Source of the DNA: Rhinopithecimicrobium faecis
GTDB lineage: Bacteria > Bacteroidota > Bacteroidia > Sphingobacteriales > Sphingobacteriaceae
Direction of reading: 5' to 3'
Length of the DNA stretch: 64,000 nt
Assembly: GCA_017942165.1 (NCBI GenBank)
Contig: JAGKSB010000007.1
Location: 1 to 64,000 of the forward strand
A program made the translations under genes and the position numbers. Of the stretch, positions 1 through 6,627 are shown piece by piece. The notes under the pieces were generated by a model that had not been told where the DNA came from, searched no databases, and saw nothing but the letters and a program-made list of their open reading frames with translations. Position 1 is the stretch's first letter. Every line of letters begins with the position of its first letter.

Positions 1-212
1 ATTCTAACAGCCCTTCGGGCATTAAAAAGGATAATAATTTAAATTCGACGGATTCCAAGTGATATCTATTTTTAAAAACACTAAACTAAGTATTTTTTCA
101 ATTTCCCCCAAGAATTCTTCTTGATCCAAAGTAAATAGCAGTTATGATCCCTAAATAGCGATCGTATTTAGCGAAGCGTTGCAGCTAAGGTATTCATTGA
201 AAAAATAAGGGC
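1..212. other. No gene seen at the left edge
   Basis: All frames are interrupted by stops and no recognisable product or RNA was found. A short TTCG-capped GCCC/GGGC element lies near position 10, and a 7-bp inverted repeat CTAAATA/TATTTAG lies near 151-171. Neither can be assigned a role. Confidence 0.5.
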
Positions 213-240
213 AAAAAAAAAGGTATCCGATTGGATACCT
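213..240 (-). terminator. Intrinsic terminator of the tRNA-Val operon
   Basis: An 8-bp perfect hairpin (AGGTATCC, GATT loop, GGATACCT) at 221-240 is followed, reading the minus strand, by about nine U residues (A run at 213-221). It lies 4 nt beyond the last tRNA gene, so it should end the tRNA transcript. Confidence 0.85.
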
Positions 241-243
241 TCG

Positions 244-318
244 TGGGGAATACTGGATTCGAACCAGTGACCCTCTGCTTGTAAGGCAGATGCTCTGAAC
301 CAGCTGAGCTAATTCCCC
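244..318 (-). tRNA. tRNA-Val (anticodon UAC), copy 3 in transcription order
   Basis: The minus strand folds as a cloverleaf with acceptor stem GGGGAAT/ATTCCCC, anticodon stem TCTGC/GCAGA around the loop CTTACAA (anticodon UAC, reading GUA valine codons), T-arm GGTTCGAATCC and discriminator A. The CCA end is not encoded. Its body is identical to the two neighbouring copies, and an intrinsic terminator follows immediately. Confidence 0.95.
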
Positions 319-332
319 GAGTGGGTTTGTTG

Positions 333-407
333 TGGAGAATACTGGATTCGAACCAGTGACCCTCTGCTTGTAAGGCAGATGCTCTGAACCAGCTGAGCTA
401 ATTCTCC
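333..407 (-). tRNA. tRNA-Val (anticodon UAC), copy 2 with compensatory acceptor change
   Basis: It has the same body and UAC anticodon as the flanking copies, but its acceptor stem is GGAGAAT/ATTCTCC instead of GGGGAAT/ATTCCCC. The third pair has changed from G-C to A-U on both sides, so pairing is kept. The discriminator is A and CCA is not encoded. The covariation argues that this copy is a functional tRNA. Confidence 0.95.
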
Positions 408-419
408 GAGTTATTATGG

Positions 420-494
420 TGGGGAATACTGGATTCGAACCAGTGACCCTCTGCTTGTAAGGCAGATGCTCTGAACCAGCTGAGCTAATTCCCC
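420..494 (-). tRNA. tRNA-Val (anticodon UAC), copy 1 in transcription order
   Basis: This is the promoter-proximal copy. It has acceptor stem GGGGAAT/ATTCCCC, anticodon loop CTTACAA (UAC) and discriminator A, without an encoded CCA. It is the same in sequence as the copy at 244-318. The three genes are spaced 12-14 nt apart and should be processed from one transcript. Confidence 0.95.
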
Positions 495-540
495 TTTTCC
501 GCTGTCTGAAAAACTAAATTCGTTTCCCTTATTGCGTGTG

Positions 541-570
541 CAAATATAGCTCTATTATTTGAATCTCAAA
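541..570 (-). promoter_or_regulatory. Promoter of the tRNA-Val operon
   Basis: On the minus strand TTTG (570-567) lies 18 nt before TATATTTG (548-541), matching the Bacteroidota -33/-7 promoter form TTTG...TAnnTTTG. The first tRNA gene begins about 47 nt downstream. Confidence 0.7.
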
Positions 571-641
571 ATTATTTTCACATATTTTTCACCCACTATA
601 GCGCAACTACCTCAGAAACATGCAAATAAATTTTAAAAATA

Positions 642-2627
642 TTAATCATAAAATTTCCAAGATAATCCAAAACGGATATTTGCGTTATTCATCGGGTATC
701 TACGCACCGTATAGTACCCTGCAGGAGCCACCAATTGGTTAATAAAGTTATAAGCAATAAAGATATTAGCGCGTCTTAGCGTGGCTGTAGCCCATAAATC
801 AACGATTGGATAGGTTGAAAACTCAATTCCTACGTTATCATTATAGAACTGTCCCGAGTTAATCGAATAAGAAGGAGTCCTAAAAGGTGTATTCATCTTC
901 ATATCTACCCCCAGGTTAAAATCCAATACCTTAGAAAGTACATTACTATAATATAAACTGTGCCAAGAGTACCAAGCAGGAATAGCAAGCTCGTCCATAT
1001 TATCGGATTTCTGAAAGACTAAGATATTATCAAAAGTAAAACGTCCAAATTTCACCTTCTGCCCTACGGATAGTTTCAACAGATTCACGGCACCAATTTG
1101 AACAGGCTCAATAACGCGGTTTAACTGCGTATTTGAAGGATCATGAGGCACTTCCTTAAACAACAAATAATTGTCGATTAAGAAGTACTCCGCTTTTGCG
1201 GAGAAGCCCAACTTCGGATTTGCATATTTAAAGGTTAGGTTTTGAGTCTTTGTTTTCTCAAAACTACGTTCCCATTGATGGTAGCTGTAGTTAAGGCGTT
1301 CAAATACGCGCTCAGGAGATTTATTCTGCGAGTAGGCGGAAAGGTATATTTTCCCTAAATCCTTACTAAGCTGAAAGTCTGCGAGTGCCTCATAGAGGAA
1401 GTCTCCAGAGTTTTCACCAGCAACAATCTGCTTTACCTTCGCATTAAAATGCACTTTATCGGAAAACTGGTAACCTAAGTCCCCTTTAACCATATTATTT
1501 TGGTAAAAACGATTGGAGATTCCTCGATCAGTATACCAATAAAGGTCATTTTGGAAGCCTAGACTTAACTTAGCCTCATTTTTAAATAAGGATTTACCAC
1601 GAAAATAGAAATCGTAGGTAAATTCATTCGAGATATTCGTGAGTTTGGTCGTATCCTGCATGAGATCTTGCCCACCATAAGGAAAGGTTCCATAGGAATC
1701 CGACTCATTCTTTTTAAAAGTATATTCTTTCCAGCGGATATACGTATTATGTGCGATGCTGTTTGTTGGAAATACCTGCATTTCCGGCTTACCCGCATCC
1801 ACGGTATCTAAGCGCCCCATATAATAGGACTGACGTAGAAATACCGAATTGTCACGCCATACATTACGAGGTCTATTAGCCCCTGTTCCATTAAGCTGCA
1901 CACCATAGCGATCAGAAGACTGGCTGATACCATCATGAAAGAGGGTATCAGAGACAACAGATCCATTTTCCGTAGCATCCAACTTATTGAACATGACATT
2001 CACCAACATATTATAGCGGCGATTGCTGGATTCATACCAAGAGAAAAGTGTTGACTTCAGCTCGGAATATTTCTGATTGGTGTAGTATCCATCCGTTGAA
2101 GTAGCGTGAAATTCACCACCTATATTCCAGCGAGGATTTATATTTTGGGAAATACGCCCACGGAAAACCTGATCATTAAAGAAAAATCCAACCATATAAA
2201 GCTCCGAAAATGGAGATCGTGCCCGAAAATACTTTACGGAGTCCGGCTGATACACATAGCGATCCATGGCATGGAAGCCCATTTGAAAACCGATATTCTT
2301 ATCCGGATTAAAAAGTAAGTCACGTGTTGCTAATCCATAGGAACCTAAATTAATACTTGGATTCCAGGGTTGATTCTGTGGGTTATAATACTGTAAGTTC
2401 TTATGTAAGGTATCAATCTGCTCCGTATAGGTTCCCTTTTTCATACGCTCCAATGTTGTAAACCGGATGTAACGTGCCGAGAAAACTACGGAATCTTTCT
2501 TATTATCCTCTAAAGCGCGTGCTGAATCCAGGGCACTACTCCACTCCTCCTTTTCCTGAGCATATAATGCTGGCAAAGAAGTGTACATACAGATGACGAT
2601 CGCTATAAAGCGAAAAAATACTTTCAT
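642..2627 (-). CDS. Putative outer-membrane porin (Porin_10-like)
   Basis: This 661-residue protein has a signal peptide (MKVFFRFIAIVICMYTSLPALYAQ) followed by alternating aromatic and polar stretches typical of beta-barrel strands, and it ends in WKFYD near the expected C-terminal aromatic. It resembles the Porin_10 family, large outer-membrane proteins of Bacteroidota whose substrates are mostly unknown. The start is 49 nt after the stop of the purine nucleoside phosphorylase gene with no clear promoter between, so the two are probably co-transcribed. A role in nucleoside uptake is a guess from that context only. The family call is from general resemblance. Confidence 0.75.
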   Translation of the reverse strand: MKVFFRFIAIVICMYTSLPALYAQEKEEWSSALDSARALEDNKKDSVVFSARYIRFTTLERMKKGTYTEQIDTLHKNLQYYNPQNQPWNPSINLGSYGLATRDLLFNPDKNIGFQMGFHAMDRYVYQPDSVKYFRARSPFSELYMVGFFFNDQVFRGRISQNINPRWNIGGEFHATSTDGYYTNQKYSELKSTLFSWYESSNRRYNMLVNVMFNKLDATENGSVVSDTLFHDGISQSSDRYGVQLNGTGANRPRNVWRDNSVFLRQSYYMGRLDTVDAGKPEMQVFPTNSIAHNTYIRWKEYTFKKNESDSYGTFPYGGQDLMQDTTKLTNISNEFTYDFYFRGKSLFKNEAKLSLGFQNDLYWYTDRGISNRFYQNNMVKGDLGYQFSDKVHFNAKVKQIVAGENSGDFLYEALADFQLSKDLGKIYLSAYSQNKSPERVFERLNYSYHQWERSFEKTKTQNLTFKYANPKLGFSAKAEYFLIDNYLLFKEVPHDPSNTQLNRVIEPVQIGAVNLLKLSVGQKVKFGRFTFDNILVFQKSDNMDELAIPAWYSWHSLYYSNVLSKVLDFNLGVDMKMNTPFRTPSYSINSGQFYNDNVGIEFSTYPIVDLWATATLRRANIFIAYNFINQLVAPAGYYTVRRYPMNNANIRFGLSWKFYD

Positions 2628-2676
2628 TAATATAATGCTAGAATATAAATTGTCGAAAGAGTAACTTCCGCGAATA

Positions 2677-3492
2677 TTAGTGCAAAGCTATTAATTCTTT
2701 CAAAATTACAGTCATTTTTGGTTCAGCTTTCGCAGCAATAGCGACAATTTCTTCTAAAGATACCGGTTTTAAGTCTGCATGAAAGCCTTCATCCGTGATT
2801 ACAGAAATAGCAAATACAGGTAAAGACATATGATTGGCAACAATTACCTCGGGCACCGTACTCATACCGACAATATCACCACCTATCAAACGCATATAAC
2901 GATATTCAGCTCTTGTCTCCAAATTAGGCCCTGGAGCAGAAACATAGACCACCTTATGTGCCGTAATTTGATGTTGCTTTGCAATTAACAGGCCTTTTTC
3001 TATCAGCTCAAAATTATAGGGCTGACTCATATCTGGAAAGCGGTTTCCTACTTGAGGATCATTGGGACCACGAAGTGGATTGTCAGGTAACAGATTAATA
3101 TGATCTTCAATAATTCCGATATCCCCCTTAAGGATTGTCGGGTTTAGTGAGCCTGAGGCATTGGATACATACAACTTTTCAATTCCCAACAATTTCAATA
3201 CGCGAACGGGAAACGTTATTTCCTGCATCGTATAGCCTTCATAATAGTGAAGTCGCCCTTGCATAGCAACCACTTTACGTCCATTAAGGGTTCCGAAAAT
3301 TAATTTTCCAGTATGAAACTCTACCGTAGAGATGGGGAAATTAGGGATATTAGCATACATCAACTGATGTGAGATCTCTATTTGATCGACCAAGCGGCCT
3401 AATCCGGTACCTAAGATAATACCGACCTCTGGATTAAAATCTCCAATGCGTTTGCGAATAAATTCGACGGTTTCAACTAACATTTGATACAT
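2677..3492 (-). CDS. Purine-nucleoside phosphorylase (trimeric type)
   Basis: This 271-residue cytosolic enzyme cleaves purine nucleosides with phosphate to give free base and (deoxy)ribose-1-phosphate. Family signatures are GTGLG (28-32), MQGRLHYYEGY (77-87), NASGS (111-115), GPNLETRAE (188-196, with the catalytic-loop Glu192) and GMSTVPE (209-215). The position that is Asn243 in human PNP, which reads the 6-oxo group, appears to be Asp234 here (ITDEG), which could alter base preference. Met4 is an alternative start, but the first ATG fits the promoter at 3515-3546. It is likely co-transcribed with the downstream porin gene. Confidence 0.92.
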   Translation of the reverse strand: MYQMLVETVEFIRKRIGDFNPEVGIILGTGLGRLVDQIEISHQLMYANIPNFPISTVEFHTGKLIFGTLNGRKVVAMQGRLHYYEGYTMQEITFPVRVLKLLGIEKLYVSNASGSLNPTILKGDIGIIEDHINLLPDNPLRGPNDPQVGNRFPDMSQPYNFELIEKGLLIAKQHQITAHKVVYVSAPGPNLETRAEYRYMRLIGGDIVGMSTVPEVIVANHMSLPVFAISVITDEGFHADLKPVSLEEIVAIAAKAEPKMTVILKELIALH

Positions 3493-3542
3493 GCGTACAA
3501 AAAATCTGATTACTCAAACTTAGTGTAAATTTTTTGTACGCA
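3492..3542. promoter_or_regulatory. 14-bp inverted repeat enclosing the PNP promoter
   Basis: The arms TGCGTACAAAAAAT (3492-3505) and ATTTTTTGTACGCA (3529-3542) are perfect inverted repeats separated by 23 nt. The -7 box lies between the arms, one arm overlaps the spacer of the promoter, and the other reaches the first base of the start codon. This layout suggests a repressor operator or a strong 5' leader stem. Confidence 0.65.
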
Positions 3543-3546
3543 CAAG
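3515..3546 (-). promoter_or_regulatory. Promoter of the PNP-porin operon
   Basis: On the minus strand CTTG (3546-3543) is followed after 20 nt by TAAGTTTG (3522-3515), a full match to the -7 consensus TAnnTTTG. The predicted transcript start near 3511 gives a leader of about 19 nt. Confidence 0.7.
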
Positions 3547-3574
3547 TATCCATGTATAAAGTTCCTAGCAGCTA

Positions 3575-5053
3575 TTACAGGGCTGCCTTCGTACCTTTTT
3601 TAGAAGTTAAAGCTAACATTATAAAGGAAATTAATCCATTATAGATAATAAGCTCATTACCGATTCTGTAGCTTGTTGATACTTCAAAATAGTAGGTATT
3701 CACTAAGAATAAAATTAGTGGCGACAGGAGTGCAATATAAGGCACTAAATTATCCTTAATTTCTCGCTTAGTTAAAATACCGAAAGCAAACATACCTAAT
3801 AAAGGACCGTATGTATAGCCCGCAGCAGTAAAGATTGCTGTAACGACAGATTCATCATTAATCAATTTAAAACCTAAAATAACAATTAACATCAATACCG
3901 AGAACCCGAAGTGAACGCGATTACGTTGCTTCACTAAAGCAGGATCATTTGGATTTTCCTTTTTATTGAAGTTTAAGAAATCGATACAGTAGGAAGTCGT
4001 TAGCGCTGTTAAAGCCGAGTCTGTTGTCGCAAAAGTTGCCGCAGTCAGACCCATCATAAAGATAATTCCAGGAAGTAACGTTAAGTGGTTTAACGCAATC
4101 TCAGGATATAAGTAATCTTTCGTTGGTAGACTTGCAATATCGATATTGTTCTTTGCAGCGTAGATATAAAGTAAAGCTCCTACAGCCAAGAAAAAGATAT
4201 TGATTACCACAAATACTCCCGTGAAAGTAAGCATGTTTTTTTGTGCTTCCTTAATCGTACTCATGGATAAATTCTTCTGCATTAAATCTTGGTCTAAGCC
4301 CGTCATAGCAATTGTAATAAAGATACCACCGATAAATTGCTTCCAGAAGTTTTGTTTAGAACCTAATAAATCCTCCCAGAAAAATATTTTCGAATAAGAG
4401 CTATTCTTAACCGTCTCAATAGTCTCTACAAGCGACAAATCTAAGCCTCTAGCCATAAAGTAGATAGAAAGAATAACGGCTGTAACTAAGAAAGTTGTCT
4501 GTAAAGTATCCGTCACGATAATTGTCTTTAGCCCCCCCTTATTGGTGTACAACCAGATTAATAGAAGACAGATAATAATGGTCACAGCAAAGGGCACATT
4601 CCAAGCATCGAAGATAAAGCGCTGTAGGATAATAGCGACTAAATACAGGCGGAAAGCGGAACCTATCGTTCTCGATATTAAGAAGATAGCTGCTCCTGTC
4701 TTATAACTATTATGACCGAAACGCTCTTCTAAATAGGTGTAGATTGATGTTAAGTTCATCCGATAGTACAGCGGCAATAGCACATAGGCGATAATAACAA
4801 AGCCCACAGCATTCCCTAATACAAACTGGAAATAACCGAATTCTGATGTTCCTACCGCGCCGGGTACGGAAATAAATGTTACTCCAGATAAGGCTGTACC
4901 AATCATACCAAAAGCGACCATATACCACTTAGAGTTTCTATTTGCCACAAAGAATGTGGAGTTATCAGAAGTTCCTTTAGAAGTATAATGTGCCACGATT
5001 AGTAAGACCGCAAAGTAACATACTATAAAGCTTAATAATATTATAGGTGACAT
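3575..5053 (-). CDS. Sodium/solute symporter (SSS family), candidate amino-sugar importer
   Basis: This 492-residue inner-membrane protein has about 13 hydrophobic helices. It starts as a periplasmic-out SSS member (YFAVLLIVAHYTSKGTSDNSTFF) and carries the family's conserved GTALSGVTFISVPGAVG and ATFATTDSALTALTTS stretches. SSS proteins import sugars, amino acids or related solutes with sodium. It is the last gene of the apparent operon after murQ (35-nt gap), so MurNAc or a MurNAc-containing fragment is the most likely cargo. That substrate is inferred from context alone. It is followed by a separate promoter for the PNP gene. Confidence 0.85.
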   Translation of the reverse strand: MSPIILLSFIVCYFAVLLIVAHYTSKGTSDNSTFFVANRNSKWYMVAFGMIGTALSGVTFISVPGAVGTSEFGYFQFVLGNAVGFVIIAYVLLPLYYRMNLTSIYTYLEERFGHNSYKTGAAIFLISRTIGSAFRLYLVAIILQRFIFDAWNVPFAVTIIICLLLIWLYTNKGGLKTIIVTDTLQTTFLVTAVILSIYFMARGLDLSLVETIETVKNSSYSKIFFWEDLLGSKQNFWKQFIGGIFITIAMTGLDQDLMQKNLSMSTIKEAQKNMLTFTGVFVVINIFFLAVGALLYIYAAKNNIDIASLPTKDYLYPEIALNHLTLLPGIIFMMGLTAATFATTDSALTALTTSYCIDFLNFNKKENPNDPALVKQRNRVHFGFSVLMLIVILGFKLINDESVVTAIFTAAGYTYGPLLGMFAFGILTKREIKDNLVPYIALLSPLILFLVNTYYFEVSTSYRIGNELIIYNGLISFIMLALTSKKGTKAAL

Positions 5054-5088
5054 AAATTTGTTTTAAAAAAAATAGTTAGTGTGAGTGA

Positions 5089-5898
5089 TTATTTTGCATT
5101 AAACGTTTCAATAGATTGACGGACATTGCCGAACTCCTCTAATAACGCGGATGCTTCTTCTTCCGTTGCTGTTGTTTCTTCCATAATGATACGAACACCA
5201 CGAGCAACTAATTTATGATTTGACAATTGCATATCGACCATTTTATTCCCTTTAACACGGCCCAAACGAATCATCACGGCTGTAGAAATCATATTTAACA
5301 CTAATTTCTGCGCTGTACCTGATTTCATACGTGTAGAACCTGTAACAAACTCGGGTCCTACAACGACTTCTACGGGGTATTTTGCGATGGCAGCAATAGG
5401 TGTTCCCCCGTTACAGACAACACAACCTGTAGCTAAACCCTTCTCATTGGCTTTATTCAAACCACCGATCACATAGGGCGTAGTACCAGAAGCGGCAATA
5501 CCGATGACAACATCTTTTTCATTAATTCCAAATTCTTCTAGATCTTTCCAGGCTTGCTCTTCATCATCTTCAGCAAATTCTACCGCCTTACGAATTGCCG
5601 TATCCCCACCAGCAATAATTCCGATAATCCAGTCAAAAGGAACACCATAAGTTGGCGGACATTCAGAAGCATCTAAAACACCTAAACGACCTGACGTACC
5701 AGCGCCAATATAGAATAAACGACCACCAGCTTGCATTTTCTCCACAGTTACAGAAACTAGTTGTTCAATTTGAGGAATCGCTTTTTCTACAGCCAAAGGA
5801 ACAGACTTATCCTCCTTATTAATATTTTCCAACAACTCTTGAACATTCATTTTGTCCAAATCCTGATAATTAGATTCTCTCTCTGTCGTATTTGTCAT
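5089..5898 (-). CDS. murQ: N-acetylmuramic acid 6-phosphate etherase MurQ
   Basis: This 269-residue cytosolic SIS-domain lyase removes the lactyl ether from MurNAc-6P, giving GlcNAc-6P and D-lactate. The sugar-phosphate loop is GAGTSGRLG (65-73). Glu79 in SECPPTYG and Glu110 in FAEDD keep the 31-residue spacing of the two catalytic glutamates of E. coli MurQ (83 and 114). GSTRMKSGTAQK is also typical. It is slightly shorter than E. coli MurQ (298). It lies between the deacetylase (28-nt gap) and the symporter (35-nt gap). MurQ needs phosphorylated MurNAc, but no MurNAc kinase or PTS component is visible in the window. Confidence 0.95.
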   Translation of the reverse strand: MTNTTERESNYQDLDKMNVQELLENINKEDKSVPLAVEKAIPQIEQLVSVTVEKMQAGGRLFYIGAGTSGRLGVLDASECPPTYGVPFDWIIGIIAGGDTAIRKAVEFAEDDEEQAWKDLEEFGINEKDVVIGIAASGTTPYVIGGLNKANEKGLATGCVVCNGGTPIAAIAKYPVEVVVGPEFVTGSTRMKSGTAQKLVLNMISTAVMIRLGRVKGNKMVDMQLSNHKLVARGVRIIMEETTATEEEASALLEEFGNVRQSIETFNAK

Positions 5899-5926
5899 GA
5901 CGATAAAATAATACTTAATTTTTAAT

Positions 5927-6568
5927 TTATATTTTCGTTAAAAGCGTCGGGATATCCACGATGGCGTATCCCTGAGCTTGTAATTTTTTTATTAATTGGG
6001 GTAAGTGTTTGTACAACTTATCCTTTCTACGAGGGTCGGTACCCATATGAATCAATATAATAGATCCATTGAGCGTATTTCTTTCCTCGAATTGCCATAG
6101 AAGGCTTTCTATTTCTTCTGTACTTACATATCGGCTACCCATCTCTGGATACGTATAGTCTGCCGCTGTACGCAATCCTGGGGTATAATTTACAGCTTTT
6201 AATCCGAGTTTTAATCCCCAGTCTACAATTTGCTTATTATACCATTCATAAGAAGGAATATAGAAAGACTCTTTATTATTGACAGCTTTAAAAGTTGATA
6301 AAGCCTGCATATTAACAATTAAGTCGGTTTTAAATTCCTCTTCTGAAACTAACAGGCTATCTCTTTTCGACCAAGGCATATATAATAAATGCTTATCAGA
6401 ATGAGGACCTATATAATGCTTATCCTTTATCATTCGTTTAATATATTTACTATACTGAGGATTACGAAGATAATCGCCCGTCAAAAAGAAAGAGGCTTTT
6501 ACACCCGCTTTCTTTAGCTTGGACAATATAAATGGCGCACCTTCAGAAAGATCATGCCCTGTAAACAC
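5927..6568 (-). CDS. NodB-type polysaccharide deacetylase domain, probably made as a GH9 fusion
   Basis: The region from the GTG at 6568 encodes 213 residues. The NodB metal site is present as FTGHD (Asp6) and HSDKH (His56, His60), so an acetyl-xylan/chitin/peptidoglycan-type deacetylase is expected. The GTG start would cut off part of the first strand, because the frame stays open upstream (KEIAFVFTG) back to about 6715 with no ATG or TTG. That open stretch overlaps the end of the GH9 gene in the -1 frame, and a slippery heptamer sits just before the GH9 stop. The most economical reading is a frameshift fusion to GH9. Alternatives are a GTG-initiated separate protein, or an A-run indel in the sequence. 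Confidence 0.8.
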   Translation of the reverse strand: MFTGHDLSEGAPFILSKLKKAGVKASFFLTGDYLRNPQYSKYIKRMIKDKHYIGPHSDKHLLYMPWSKRDSLLVSEEEFKTDLIVNMQALSTFKAVNNKESFYIPSYEWYNKQIVDWGLKLGLKAVNYTPGLRTAADYTYPEMGSRYVSTEEIESLLWQFEERNTLNGSIILIHMGTDPRRKDKLYKHLPQLIKKLQAQGYAIVDIPTLLTKI

Positions 6569-6627
6569 AAAGGCTATCTCCTTAAGCTTAGGATCACCCT
6601 GAACAATCGCTCCAAAAGGATCCTTAA

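Noticed and set aside
244..494. tRNA array as an integration site for a mobile element
   Set aside because: No integrase, no partial tRNA duplicate at a distance and no cargo-like genes were seen. The copies are complete tRNA genes.
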